A DNA stretch of 64,000 nucleotides from Omphalotus guepiniiformis. Lineage: Eukaryota; Basidiomycota; Agaricomycetes; Agaricales; Omphalotaceae. Within the stretch, counting starts at the first letter, position 1. Every line of letters begins with the position of its first letter. The stretch spans positions 496,001 through 560,000 of the forward strand of contig JAQOOI010000061.1 of the NCBI GenBank assembly GCA_028554645.1, in the 5' to 3' direction. The notes beneath the pieces are model-generated. The model was not told where the DNA came from. It did no database searches and worked only from the letters and a program-made list of their open reading frames with translations. The translations under genes and the position numbers were made by a program. Positions 36,901-49,814 of the stretch are shown piece after piece.

Positions 36901-39900
36901 AGCATGAGGGTGAGCTTGCGTTATGACTCTCTACTTACGCGTACACATACTAAATTTCCATGATCTGCCGCTGCTCACCGAGGTCCCAGAGTCATCCTCG
37001 CTGTTCCTTACGCGTAAGTACCTCAACTTACCATTTCCATCCAATCCATACAATTACTCTCATCACCCTAGCTTTACAATTAGGTCTGAAACATCCTATT
37101 CCTGAATCCGAATTCAAATCCCATCCCAAGTTCGCTATCAATCTACTTAGGTACAAGATAAACCGGCAGAACTTTCAAACAAGGAACTTCGCGCGTTCGA
37201 ACGAATTCTTCTTCAACAGCAACGGTATTCTGAACTTCTATTCTTTCTACTTGTTTTCATTTCCGTGAATTCTACAACAACAAATCAATTCAGAGAGGGC
37301 TGGCTGTTGAACGGGACTCATGGAGTAATATCGGCTTATCATACCGCATCATGTTTTGTACGATCAAAAGACGTCAGCAAAAAAAATCGCTCATTTATTT
37401 CGAACTTATAGGTTGCGGGCCAGCCACTCCCGAGCCTACTATGTACGTGTCTTGTCTTCAAAACGTGACCTTCAGCTTCTACATAACTTCTACTATAAAG
37501 CCGTCTTCTGAAAAGGACATCTAAGAGGGGGGAGGGGGGGACTTATTTTCCCGGTTCTTTCGAGTCCATCTTCCCGCGTTCATAGAACTCACCACTTGTG
37601 ATTTCATCCCTTGTTTTTTCTTTTGGGAAGCACGCCGATGGGTGGAATATGAGCGACTAAACTGCTTCCTCGGGTGGTGTCAAGCATCAAGCCGGCACGC
37701 ATTGCATTGTTCTCGTATCAAATGACCCATGTCCTATCAGCCCCTTTCGCATAACCCAACCCCCCGCAAGGTCGAAGTGAATACGAATACTTACTTGGCT
37801 TCGATTCGATTCTCCGTGTCATCGCTGTGATGAAATACACAATACACACGAGAAATGTGTCTTTTTTAGTGGGTACTTGGAGTCTATAGCAGCTAGGTAG
37901 CTGATGGTGGCACCGCACAAGAAACGAGGGATACTCGTGTTATTCGAATTTTCCGACTATCTTCTAGCAGGGACGATGCATTTCTAGTTCGTTCGTATTT
38001 GACTCCGATTCGAGTCGAGGTGAGTCCAGTCACCGTTTCTCTCCACTTGTACCACACAGAGTCACCCACCTCATGTATAAACGACACGTATGACTCTGCA
38101 CGCACTCAGCCGAATACATACACAACGACGAATTCCTACATGTAACACAGTCGACTGTCGAAGTCTTCGAAAGGTCTGGACCCTGGGAGTCGAAGGTAAC
38201 GAGCATCTGACTCCGTTCTATACACTCCCTCATTGGTCAACCGAGTTTCTTCAACAAACTTATATGTATGTACCTACATATAACAGCATCCTATCTCGTT
38301 TCCAGTTTGACAGAGAATTACCCATGGTACGTATGTACATACTTCAAGAATCAACAATTGCCCTGGTGATACATATCATCCCTACCTGTGTATCAGAACT
38401 CGTTTATACACATTCAGGGTCCTCAGGGCTTCTATAATCTATTGTACGTTCACCCCTCCGGAATCTCCCCTTCAGTTATTAACTGTGACGCACAGCGCTA
38501 AGGCCCCCCAATCTCGATCGGAGATGATTTCCGATCGAGGAAGGTTCTCAAGACTTTGAAGAGACGCTCAAATCTTCTCATGATACTGATACTTACGAAA
38601 CGACGCTGTATATCCTGTGCGAGGCGCTCAGGCTGCCTTATGATCATGACTTCGTGCGTGCCGGCTGTTCAACTGATTCTGGACTTAAAGTTATCTTCCG
38701 GAAAGTTTCTCTCGTCAAAGCCTGTATGTACATCAAAACTCTCATCAGAGTCGCGGCTGAAACGACCGTGTAGGTAAGTAAGTAACTAAGTACATAACAT
38801 CATTCATCATCTCGCATCTTTGCGATTTTCAGCGCTTTTTTTCATGTAGCTTCTTTGAAGCGTCGGTAAATATATGACATGGGTAATATGTATGTAGCTC
38901 ATAATACGCGATGTCTACATACAATACTTACTTATCGACAAGCAAGTTATCCTTGCCGTACACTCGCTCACTGAACTCACACCAAATGACCGGACTTTGG
39001 CGCAATACGAAGCTTCAGTAGCGCACACTGTCACTGTATGTATATTCTATTCTACAATCACATGTCCAATGTTATCGGTACGCGGACTGGTGGATGCGGG
39101 GTATATATTCTATTTTCCGGTCTTCTTCTCATCCTCATGTCAGGTTGCTCATCTTTGCTCTATCTCCGAAAACTACAGTACATACAGTAAGTATTTCCAA
39201 GTTCGACAGTCTTTTGATGGTGGCACTGGTGATCCGGGCCGCCGCGGTAAGAAGATCGCCCCGGAGTTGGAAGAAAAAAGATATGATCATGGATGCCTAT
39301 TCCTACTTACGGTGTCGGTCTGCGACTCGCCGGAACCATCGCAAAGTACTTGTACAACGCTTCAAGAGATACTGAAGACCTGAGGCTTAGTCTTCAAGAA
39401 ACGACAGGCAAAACGATACACACAGTCTGTAATGAATCAACTTCCACTATACTTACACTGGCAGGAGCTATGTAAGTATCATGATGCACGGCCCAGCAGT
39501 GGGCCGTACCATCTCAAATGTCAAATTATCTTTCACTGGAATGTTACCTACCAAAATACACATAGACCATCTGACCATCTGACTCTCTCTCGTCTTCTCA
39601 GCCAAGGCCCGTGCCCATGCCCGTGTTCGACGAAAAACAGACTTGACTACTCCTTCCGGTAATAACGACGTCAATGCCCTAAACCCTTTCCATACCAAAT
39701 TCCAACTCTTTCGAGACCCTGGGCGACTTGGATTGATTGATTTTGACAGAGTGGTTTTCATGTCAGCAAGTTTCAAAATTCCAAAATTCACAGGATATGG
39801 TTATTTCAGCCTCGAGCTCACCCGGCGGCATATGTCACTGTGCAAAGGTACAGGTGGTACAGGTGGTACAGGGTCTTCAGTGCAAAAAGGCTAGTAAAGT

Positions 39901-40905
39901 GCATACTCACTTACGAAGCGTTCAATCCGCAAGTTCAAGGGCCTGGTCGTGTGCCAGCCTGAGACAAAGGTGAACTTCTCGTTACTTACTTACGTTCCGC
40001 TCGGTTATGAATAACGCCATTCGATGGGCTCACGCAGGAAAACGACAGGGAAACTATCTGAAAGACCTAAAGTTGCTAAAATCCGATAACAACTGATCTC
40101 AGTCGGCACCGACCCGACGTTGATTTCGAATTCGGAGGGGTCATGAAAGCTGCATCTGCATACTGTAGTAAGTAGTGAAAAAGTATGCGAGAGACAACTT
40201 GGTTTTCTCTTTTCTTTTTTTTTTGTTTTTCGTTGTTCAAACTCAGTGAATCAATGCGCATGCAATGGGGCTCGCGGGGTCACTGGGACGCTCCAAGGTT
40301 ATCAACAGCGCTGCAACTGAAGATTGAACAACGAGGCTCTCCCGCGCACCTCAACCTTCAAAAAGTACATATGTATCTCGCATTCGTCTAAACTACACGG
40401 AGTTAAAAGCTGTTAAAAGTCCTCCTATTGTCGAAAACACCATATGCATATGCGTAACAAGCACTTACAAGGCTAGACTCCGACTCCCAATGCTCATCCA
40501 TCAGTAAGTACCGAATTCCACTAAGTTCTAAATTGTCGGCTGCGAGTCGGACCCATCCCATCCCATCCGGGGTCATACCAGGCCTACATACCAGACCATT
40601 ACCGATACCGAACGATAAGTACCTAAGTCCTTGATCATGATCCATCCTTCGTACATACGGTCCTACGGAGCTTACGGAACTTGCCGCTTGCGACCCTGGC
40701 ATGAAAAGTGGAAATGTGGAAATGTGGAAATGTGGAAAATTGGGTAAGTACGCAAAAACTTTGAACAGCCGGACTCGGAAGTTGGAAGCCTTCCTGGGAT
40801 TCAGATCCAGAGTTGGTGTAAGTACATACTAAGTTACTGTGTACCGTGACTTAGCAGAAAAGGTAACCGAAAAGTTAAAGGTTTGGATGCCAAGGCTTAG
40901 GTAGG
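33969..40905. other. Gene-poor island, left part
   Basis: About 7 kb without a supported gene. It is rich in GTAAGTA/TACTTAC words resembling 5' splice sites. Coding-like but unstarted stretches lie at 36550-36747, 38528-38775 and 39293-39475. No transposase, reverse transcriptase or other mobile-element protein motif was recognised. Confidence 0.45.
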
Positions 40906-42850
40906 GAGTATGTATGACCCGGCTCAAACTCCACCTTGGATACGTTAGCAATCCAACCTTCGACATACTTAGGTGCGTTTCAATGTGACTATGGCTCGGA
41001 ACCAAGTTCGAAAGCACATACAACAACAAGTCTCCCCTCAGAAACCTAACCCATCTCCACCCCGGGCATCTCTACCAAAGTATCTTTCGTCGGAATGATG
41101 CATATGAATCATAGGCTATGTAGCTCTCTGTGAAATACTACCCCACAAACCCTCTCCAGAGTAGTCCAGAGTCCACCACAGTCCACCACTCACATCGCGT
41201 ATTCGAAAACGGATCATTGCGGTCTACTCTACATAGATTATGATTATGCTTATGTTTTTGATCGATTTGAGGTTGATCATATTCTCGTACATACTTACTT
41301 ACTTACCAGAGCTTACCAGGTCGCTGTTCAGTGTTATGCAGTATGTATACAAAAGCCTGAAGGAGCCTGAAGGTCGCGGTGTAGGAACTAGTAGGAGTAT
41401 GTATGACCCGAGGGGTAAAGCTCCACCACTTAGAAACATTAGCAATCCAACCTCAGGCTTCGGAATAGGTGCGTCCTAAACCAACGTAACTATGGCTCGG
41501 AACCAAGTTCGAAAGCACATACAACAACAAGTCTCCCACCCCATGGCCATCTCTTCCAAAGTTTCGCAGGCTTTCATCGCGGAATCATATGCATAGGCTA
41601 TGTCTCTATGTAGCTCTCCGAGTCCGTGAAGTACCTCCTCCCCCGCACCTCTCCACCAGTCTCGAGCAGCCAAGCTCTTACATCGCGTATTCGAAAACGG
41701 ATCATTGCGGTCTACATACATAGATTATGCTTATGCTTATGATCGACTCGTCTGGGTACTTACTTCCTTACTTACCAGAGCTCCGCCAGAGCTTACCAGA
41801 GTCGCTGTTACGAAGAGAAAATACAAAACATGTATGTATGTACATATAACCTACCCAGGCAGGCCCTAAGATGGAACCAACTTGAAGTTCGAAAACACAT
41901 ACTCCGAGTCTCCCCTCAGAGACTAGAGTGCAACCATCTCCACCCAGTCGACTTCCAAAGTCTCTTCCGCTCCGAAGTTAACATTTCACTCGAACCGTCG
42001 CGGAATCATATGCGTAGGCTATGTCTATGTAGCTCTCCGTGAAATACTACTCCCCGCAAACCCTCTCTACCAGTCTCCAGAGTCCACCACTCACATCGCG
42101 TAGCCGTGAATTCGGAAACGGATCATTGCGGTCTACATACATACATATATTATGCTTATGCTTATGATCGATTTGAGGTACTTACCAGAGCTTACCAGTC
42201 GCTGTCCAGTGACAAACAGTATATAGAAGCCTGAGTAGGGAGTATGCATGACCCGAGCCCGAGGGGTAAAACTCCACCTTAGATTGAAACAACCCCAACC
42301 TAACTTGAAGCTTCGGTGTTGTATTTCGGAATGCGTTGAGGTGCCAAATGAACGTTAATGAGTTACCTCAATGGAGATTATGCCAGGCAGACCTAAGGTG
42401 GAACCAACTTCAATCAATGGAGATTATGCCAGGCAGACCTAAGGTGGAACCAACTTGAAGTTCGAAAACACAACTCCGAGTCTCCCCTCAGAGACTAGTT
42501 CAACCATCTCCACCCTTCTCCACCCCGGGCATCCTTCCAAAGTCTCTTTTTTTTCGCTCCGCCGAGTCGTTTCGCTCGAACCGTCGCGGAAGTATACATA
42601 GCTCTCCGAGTCCGTGAAGTACTCCCCTGTACTCTCCCCCGCACCTCTCCACCAGTCTCGAGCAGCCGAGTTCCACCACTTACATCGCGTAGCGGTACAT
42701 TCGAAAACGGATCATTCCGCTCTAGATAATGAAAATTATGATTATGATTATGATCGATTCGGATTCGAGGTTGATCATACAGTAATCTGGTATTGTACTT
42801 ACCTTAGCTTACCAGAGCTTACCAGTCGCTGTTATGCAGTACTTATACAG
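40906..42850. repeat. Four degenerate tandem repeats of about 0.4-0.6 kb
   Basis: Approximate units: 40906-41392, 41393-41836, 41837-42239, 42240-42850. Landmarks recur in the same order in each: a TATGTATGACCCG-like start, an ACCAAGTTCGAAAGCACATA-like word, a CATATGC/TAGGCTATG word, CACATCGCGTA, TCGAAAACGGATCATTGCGG (near 41201, 41690, 42113, 42700), a TTATGCTTATGATCGA word, then CTTACCAGAGCTTACCAG and CGCTGTT. Unit 4 also holds an internal 48-bp tandem duplication at about 42369-42463. Diverged, non-coding. Confidence 0.8.
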
Positions 42851-45216
42851 CTGAAAAGAAATGTATATAACTTACCGTTCGGGCCTTGGCCTTTGCAGAT
42901 CATGGTCGAATGTATCTTGTAACAACAAGTACGTAAGTAAATAACCTGCTTGAACGAGTTACAGTGTGTTGTTTCGTCGTTTCAGATGTAACTCAAAACA
43001 TTACTCCACTACACTAAATCCTATACCAGCAAATCCCTCAATCGATAACACCCCATATCTCAATCCGACTCTCTTGAAATTTCAGACTCAGCGAGCGCCT
43101 CGCCTCTCTCGCCTCTCTCGCCTCAGGCCTCAGGCCTCAAGGATATCATGATCGATAAGCGGGCGTCAAGTTACTACGATAAGAATTAACAGGAACTAAC
43201 TAAAACTTGTCGTGACCTCCCCTGTGTTCCCGCTGTCACTGCTGTCGGAGTCGGAGTTGGAGTTGTCATGCAGATTTCGAGTCCGCTGTGTAACATGTAA
43301 GATAACCCCTTGAGGTACCTGTAGTTAAAACATGTTTCTTGTTTTCGGATTTTTTGACAAGGCAAACCAGCCTCTAGACTCAGGAGTTCGGGGCTTCCTT
43401 ATTCGAGGATGGAGATCTCGAATTTCCTGAGATTACGGTTACGATTACACCGTAGAGGTGTGCTCTTGCAACAACAATGCAGAACCAGATGTTTGAGCAG
43501 GGGCACCAGCGAGACGCGGAGGCGCTATTCTGTACAAATACCTGAGGGCGGAGAATCAGTACTACGCCATTGTATGATTTCGATTAGCCTCGCATCACGA
43601 TAGTAAACCCGACAGAGAGGTATCAAGCTTGCAGTTCCAGTACTAAGTACCTGAGACACTGTGCACAAATGCACAAATGTCCCTCAAGTTAGCTCTGGAC
43701 TCGGTACTCAGACCTGCAGGATCACCACGCACCAGCCGTCAACGCGTCCGCGTCAACACCCGGACCACGCCGAGATTAGCTTTTTGAGTTGGTTACTTGA
43801 GTATATGGGGATCTCTGATACATATCATAGCGCCGGGGCTTGCTTGTTGCCTCGCCTTGCTTGCTTTGCCTCGCGCGCTTTGCTAAGTCCACTGAGGTAC
43901 ATGGACTAAGGTCTCCTAGCGGAAACCACCGAGTGGGTCGGCAGAAGCCTATACTGATGTACAGGAGGTAGTCTCGAGGATAACAGGCACGAGAGTTGAT
44001 GAGTGTATCTTGCATTCGAATGAACGTTTGCCGTTTGCACGGTAGGTCCTGGGATCCCTGATGTCAGTTTTGATTGACCATCTGATCGTACGTATGACCT
44101 ACCCACACACCTATCTTGATTCCGAATCCTCGACATATCGTATCGTATCTTGATTCTAGCTGATGGATCCTCGAGTTGAAGTTCCGGAGCACACTATCTA
44201 TGTACATACGGGTCAGAGAATAAAACACGCCACAAACACATGTACTCGAGCTCAATTATCAATTCGTCGGACTAGAATCTAGCAAGAATCTAGTCCTGTA
44301 CTGTCAGCCTGACGATTCCGAAAAGGCCAGAGGGTGTGTGCGTCATTGACACTGATAAATAAAAAGTACCGAAATTGAAAGCATCCGGATATGAGTCGAA
44401 CTTGCGAAGGAATTCTAGGCGCTGATTTTTGTGCAATGTGAGCGGAGTACATACTTAGTGGGGGATGTGCGGTACATACTTGGGAGATACGTTTATCATT
44501 CGAGTCGATCGACGTTCCAGGATATTGGATGTCAGTCTGACGGAATATTCAGTACTACGTTATCGTAGCAATAAGCAACAAGAAAAATCGTTATCGGAGG
44601 CCGGTGTCGATATACCAGTAGAGAATTCCTTGATACTTGGAAGATGTACATAGGAGAGAGACGCGGAGGGTATGCACAGTACAACGTGCACCGCACTGCT
44701 GACGTTGAGATACGGGGGGGGCGAACGTTTCTCGGTATGTATGTGACTCGAAGCAAATATAAATGAGGATCCTTGAATTAATAATTATAGAAGATCTTAT
44801 TGAAGATAAGTGTGGGTTTACCGTCATAGGAAGGCTGCTACGTAGTACGTAGCGATGACTCGGACTGATATCATCCGGCGGTAATACAGAGTTCTGAATT
44901 TCCGAATCTCGAGCCATGCATGTGAAACCTGCTGGCCTCAGGAACGGTTTGAAGCTTTCCTCAACGACTCTAGGTACACAGTGGTGAGCGAAAGGAGAGT
45001 ACTGAGGCAGTAGAATCCAAGACGTTGTGCAATGCGGGTGCCAGGTATTGACGTTTATTGTACATTATTATCTCCAAAAGCCATCGCCTCCCAACGTCAA
45101 CTAAGTATTATCCTCAACCGTTCCTCTCTTCCTCGTACCTTCCTTCAACCTTCCGTCCGTACACACAGTACACACTAATGACCCAAATCTAATCTAATCT
45201 CTTCCCAATCAAGACC
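42851..45216. other. Gene-poor island, right part
   Basis: About 2.4 kb with no supported gene. Contains a short CGCCTCTCT tandem at about 43100-43125 and the promoter region of the WRAP53-like gene. Confidence 0.45.
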
Positions 45217-47685
45217 ATGAACTCGAACCCAGATTCTCTCCCACCACCCACGCCCAACGGACTCACCCTCTCTCCGAGTCTATCCACAACATTCAAACTC
45301 CACCCAGATCCAAACTACCCACAAAACTTTCCCCGGACAGTAAAATGGTACATACCAATAGTTTCTCGCTATGGCCATCGCACTGCTTACTGAAATCAAA
45401 GCCTCTTTTGAATCTTACTTCGACTTCGACTTCAACGATTTAGGTGTCCAGATGGCTCCGAATTCCTAGTTCAATGCGAGAATCGATCTTTTCAGATTAT
45501 ATCAACGTACGTAGTACATACTCCCTTCCTTCTGCGCGTTTCCCAAATCTAACGCGCCCCCACAGAAAATCCCTCTCAGGCTACTCTTCAATATCCGGTA
45601 CGCTCCCCTTCCTCCCTTTCTTCCACTCCTCCGTCTCTCACCACGGTCCTGCTACCCCCCCAGAAACACCCGCACCCGCACCCGCACCAACTCCCACCCG
45701 CGTATTCCACCAACCATCCCCCATACTCGACTTCACATGGTACCCAACCGCATCACCTCTCCACCCAGTTACACATTGCTTTATCGCGTCAATTAGAGAA
45801 AGTCCGGTGAAGTTGTTTGATGCTTCGGATTGTCGAGTGCGTTTTCCTTTGTTACTTCCTTCCCTCCCTTCCACCCTTCCTTCCACCCTTCGTTTGTTTG
45901 TTCGTTCGTTCATGTTGGCCTGACGCGTGACGTTCTGTTACGTTCCCGAAGCTCCGAGCCTCATACCCCATAATCGACCACCGAGAAAGATTCATAGCTC
46001 CACATAGTCTCGCGTTCAACGCTACCGCACAAAAGTCTGTCCGCGTCTTTTCCTCCCTCTCCCTCCCTCTCCCCTACGTTCGTGAAGCCATACATGCTAA
46101 CCACTCCCAACTCAGACTCTACTGCGGCTTCGAAAACGCAATCGAAATATTCGACGTAGGTGTCCCAGGAAAAGGAACGAGGGTACATACGATCCCGAGT
46201 AGGAAGAGTAAAGATGGGTTGAAAGGTGTGTTCCTCCCTCCTTCCTCCTCCCCCCCCCCTCCTCCTTTTCCTCCTCCCCCTTTACCTCCTCCTTTTCCTC
46301 GTCCTCGTCCTCGTCCTTTTCCTCGTCCTCGTCGAACCCAACTCACTTCATCTCCTTCAACCTCGACTTCGTATCCTCGGTCCAGGCATAATCTCCGCCC
46401 TAGCCTTCACCCCCTCATACGCCTCCGACATCTACGCAGCAGGTTCACTTTCCCCGGTATCCTCTAATATCGCGTTGTTTAGTGAATCACAGGGGGAGGT
46501 TCCTGTTATGTTTCTTGGGACGGAAACTGAGAGTGGGGGGTTTAGGGCTGGTGTTACGCAGGTGAGCCTTACCTTACCTTTTTTTCCTCGTGTCCTCCAA
46601 CCTCGATTTTAATTCGATGTTGTTTGTGTTGATGCGGAACTTGTTCGCGTGTAGCTCCAATTCAACCCAACAAACCCTAACCTACTCTACGCCTCCTTCC
46701 GTCGGAAAGAGAGGATATGTTGTTGGGATATTAGGTTTCCGGAGGGGAATCCGGTTGGGGTGTTTGAGCCTGGGGCTCCGCCTCCTTTCCCTCCGAGTTT
46801 TCCTCCCCATCTTCCTTTCCCTCCAAGTTCACCTCATCCTCCGAGTTCTGCGGGTCCTCCTGCGAGTTCTACCCCAGCGGTACCGTTTCATTCTACTGAG
46901 GGCGGTGGCGAAGGAGCAAGCGCAGGCGGAGGCGGAAAAGAAAGAGAAAGAGAAAGAGAAAGAGAAAGAGAAAGAGAAAGAGAAAGAGAAAGAGAAAGAG
47001 AAAGAGAAAGAGAAAGAGAAGGAGAAAGAGAAGGAGGAGAAAGAAGAAAGGCACCCTCGGAGCCCTCAGAGACGACGAATCAAAAACGTAAATTCGATAT
47101 TGATTGTACTGGGAGATGGTTAGCTGTTGGATCTCAGGTACGTTTTGTGGTTCTCATTTATGTTTCTGTTTCTTCCCTTTTTACGTCGTACTGATTCCCC
47201 ACGGGGTATTTAGACCGGATTCGTGTCGGTATTCGACTTGACCTCAAGCTCGAGCGAGCCCCCCACCACAGAGGGAGCAGGGCAAGGAGACGATGTATCC
47301 CAGCCAGCGGGTGTTATAAGACCTACAATAACTTTTCCCGCACACGAAGGTACACCCTAACCCTTCCTCCCATTCCCCGATTTCCTTTCTATTCAACCCC
47401 TCCGTTGACTGACTACCTCCGTACGTAGATTCGATCGGCGCCGTATCGTTCCACCCAAACCCACCTACATCTACATCTACGCCTATGCCGCTCTTACTAT
47501 CTGCTTCTGGGTCGAGGCATTTTGTCGAGGACGAGGATTGGAGTGATTCTGAGGGTGAGGAGGAAGAAGAGACTGGGGGAGTGGAGGGTGAGGAGAGGAA
47601 GGGTGTGGAAAGGAAGGGAGTGGAAAGGAGGGGACGGAGGATTCCGAGGGTTTGGGATGCTTCGATTAAGGTTTGGAGGTTTTGA
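45217..47685 (+). CDS. WRAP53/TCAB1-like WD-repeat protein, ten exons, 547 aa
   Basis: Exons: 45217-45347, 45444-45506, 45566-45597, 45664-45836, 45952-46034, 46116-46225, 46386-46561, 46655-47137, 47214-47349, 47429-47685. Family landmarks follow in order: VKWCPDGSEFLVQCENRSFQ, PSPILDFTWYPTASP, CFIASIRESPVKLFDASD, YPIIDHRERFIAPHSLAFN, KLYCGFENAIEIFDV, SSNIALFSESQGEVPVMFLG, GVTQLQFNPTNPNLLYASFR, CWDIRFPEGNPVGVF, GRWLAVGSQTGFVSVFDL, and a last blade ending in DASIKVWRF. Animal WRAP53/TCAB1 binds CAB-box RNAs and guides telomerase and scaRNAs to Cajal bodies; the fungal role is not established. A Pro-rich stretch followed by an uninterrupted (Arg-Glu)n run, about residues 350-385, interrupts the propeller and is coded by an AGAAAG microsatellite. 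The last exon adds an acidic then basic insert. Confidence 0.88.
46938..47040 (+). repeat. AGAAAG hexanucleotide microsatellite inside the WRAP53-like CDS
   Basis: About 16 near-perfect hexamers. In the gene frame they code for alternating Arg and Glu; the other two frames (Lys-Glu, Arg-Lys) are also open. Unit-length changes keep the reading frame. Confidence 0.9.
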
Positions 47686-47904
47686 GTGTCGGGGGGACCG
47701 GGGAGATGGGGGAGAGGACATGGGTGTACAGTCGTTTCACTGATACATCTGTGATGATATTATATACGAGGAAATCTCCCAGTGAACTTCACTCATGACC
47801 CATACTATGACATGTATATGCAACAGTCCAAGTCAAAGTCCATATCATTACGCGTACGCATTACATTCCAACGAACCAAACTACCAAACCTCCATCCAGT
47901 CCGA

Positions 47905-48878
47905 TCATCTCCGACTAGAATAATGCAACCAATCATTAAAATTCATATACGGAACGACATCCCCCGTAGCTGTCCAATTCGTAATCGTAGACCACCAGGT
48001 GTCGATTTGGTCAGACCTATAACCACAAATTCACCACCACAGTTCACCACGCCGTGAGCAAAACCGAAAAAAGGGCATTGAAAACGCACTCTGGCCAAAC
48101 ATCCGACCCGATATCCTCAAGGGTGCTATACAAAAAGTCGATGTAATTCTGTTTCGTTATAGCCCCCCCACACTGTCCACTGGACTCGGACTCGTTCGTA
48201 CAGCCTATGATTGAGGTGTATATCTATTCGAGTTGCAATGGGTTGAGCGCCGCGGCCAGATGGTGAGGGGATGAGGATGAAGGGATGAAGGAAGGAAAGA
48301 ATGAGAGGGGATGAGGGGATGAGGGAGGATGAAGACGACTCACGGAATAATCAAGAGAAGGCAAAGAACTCGGATTTATTAATTTTGGGATTGTGCTGCA
48401 GAATGCTGCTAGGTCGTATACGTTGAGCATCTAAGAGCAAGAACACAAGAGTATTAGAACCTGTCGCATATAGATAGCATATATAGAGGAAAGGAAGGGA
48501 ATTATGGAGAGGAGACACACCCCATCACAAGTAGCAGCAGCCACACAACTCTTCTCGCTCCATATTGCTTGTGATTCAGTCGCGTTGAGTTTGGAGATAC
48601 ATTCGTCTACCTTCGAAGTCATCAATTTCCACACGCATGAGATGAGTTCGTCTTGTGCAGCATCGACGGATGTTGCGACTCACCAACCCAACACAAGCCT
48701 GACTAAACCCACCAAGGTACACCCCCTCTGCTGCTCTCTGCGCTGAACAAGGTCTATCTCCAGGTGCACCTGCACGCGCCTCAACATCGGGTGCGGGTAC
48801 GACGAGACCCAAGGCGGACGGGAGGGTACTGCTAAGAGCGAGAGAAAGAGTGAGGATCGTGGAGGTGAATTTCATCAT
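47905..48878 (-). CDS. Small secreted protein, five exons, 205 aa
   Basis: Exons: 48878-48684, 48610-48521, 48430-48344, 48223-48090, 48016-47905. The N-terminus MMKFTSTILTLSLALSSTLP with SALG is a clear signal peptide, cleavage near residue 24. The mature part has scattered cysteines (for example DECISKLN, SCVAAATCDG, AAFCSTIPKL, IIGC, GQCGGAITKQNYIDFLYSTL) and an N-glycosylation sequon. It ends with WSTITNWTATGD and VPYMNFNDWLHYSSRR. The pattern resembles an unnamed family of small secreted proteins seen in agaric fungi; I know no function for it. The first intron could end earlier, but the 73-nt version keeps frame and gives a cleaner product. Convergent with the WRAP53-like gene, 219 bp between stops. 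Confidence 0.75.
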
Positions 48879-49483
48879 GACGTCAATGAATTCGATTTAT
48901 CGTGTTGTCGTGTTGTTGAGCTTGAGAACTAACGACGATCGCAGACGAGCCCCTCTAGTCCGAGTCCGAGTCAGCGCAAGGCAAGGTAAGACTTAGCTTG
49001 GGGCTGGGGGAGTGTCAACACCCGACTTCTTATACCCAATTACACTATGAAACACCCAAGAACTAGACCCTATGTAACTTATGTACATACATAAGAACAG
49101 CCTGTACAGGCGGTGATAAGCAGGGGTAAACGGTAAGCGGTGCTTGGTGCATTACTTATTATTATTCTGAACACGAACACGAATACGTACAACGCGGGAG
49201 CTCTGCATTCGGGATGGAACGTGAATGACGAAATAAATGACCCGCGTTCGCTACTCCAAGAGTGGATTCTGGACGAGAGAAGGCTGAAAAGCCTTCGAAC
49301 TTCTTGGATTCTTGAATTCTGGAGTTGTCTCGAACGAAAGCCTTGAGCTTGAGCGTTTGAGCATTTACATAGCTTAAGTAGCTTCGACACGGGAAGAGGA
49401 GTGGAGGGGCACCAAAACGGAGCTGCCAAGGCGTTTTGAGTATGAAGTAAGTAAGCGTCGGCATAGCCGGCAGTGCTTCAGTC

Positions 49484-49545
49484 GGACAGCGGAGACCGAA
49501 TATTTCGCTCTAGGACAGACGCCGTGCCGCGGCTTCCTCTTTCAG
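49484..49545 (+). repeat. Copy 1 of a short duplicated segment (no transposon)
   Basis: GCGGAGACCGAATATTTCGC followed by CTC, then ACAGACGCCGTGCCGCGGCT and TCC. The same segment recurs at 52322-52362 plus 53145-53165, where it is split by a transposon, and in reverse at about 57307-57365. It lies about 270 bp beyond the 3' end of the minus-strand questin-oxidase-like gene. Confidence 0.75.
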
Positions 49546-49814
49546 ATTCCTCGTTCATTCAACCCTTCCTACCTACCTACCTAGGCTCAGAACATTGTTT
49601 CAATCCAACAGTCTTCTTCCAAAATCAAGCGACCCATGCAGTCGAAGTGCACCCGGGCATCAGACTCGAGTACTGGTCTCCAGAAACAGAAGTCCAGCTT
49701 TCGAGTCACGCATCGAAATTGACCAAGTTTAAAGCGAGTGGGGGTTCCAGTGAATTCCAACAATACCGCGACAATTACACACAAATTAAAGCCTGGCCAC
49801 ATCCACCCACGGGC

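Noticed and set aside
46590..47123. Alternative frame with a (Lys-Glu)n run
   Set aside because: The microsatellite is open in all frames; only the WRAP53-like frame joins conserved exons.
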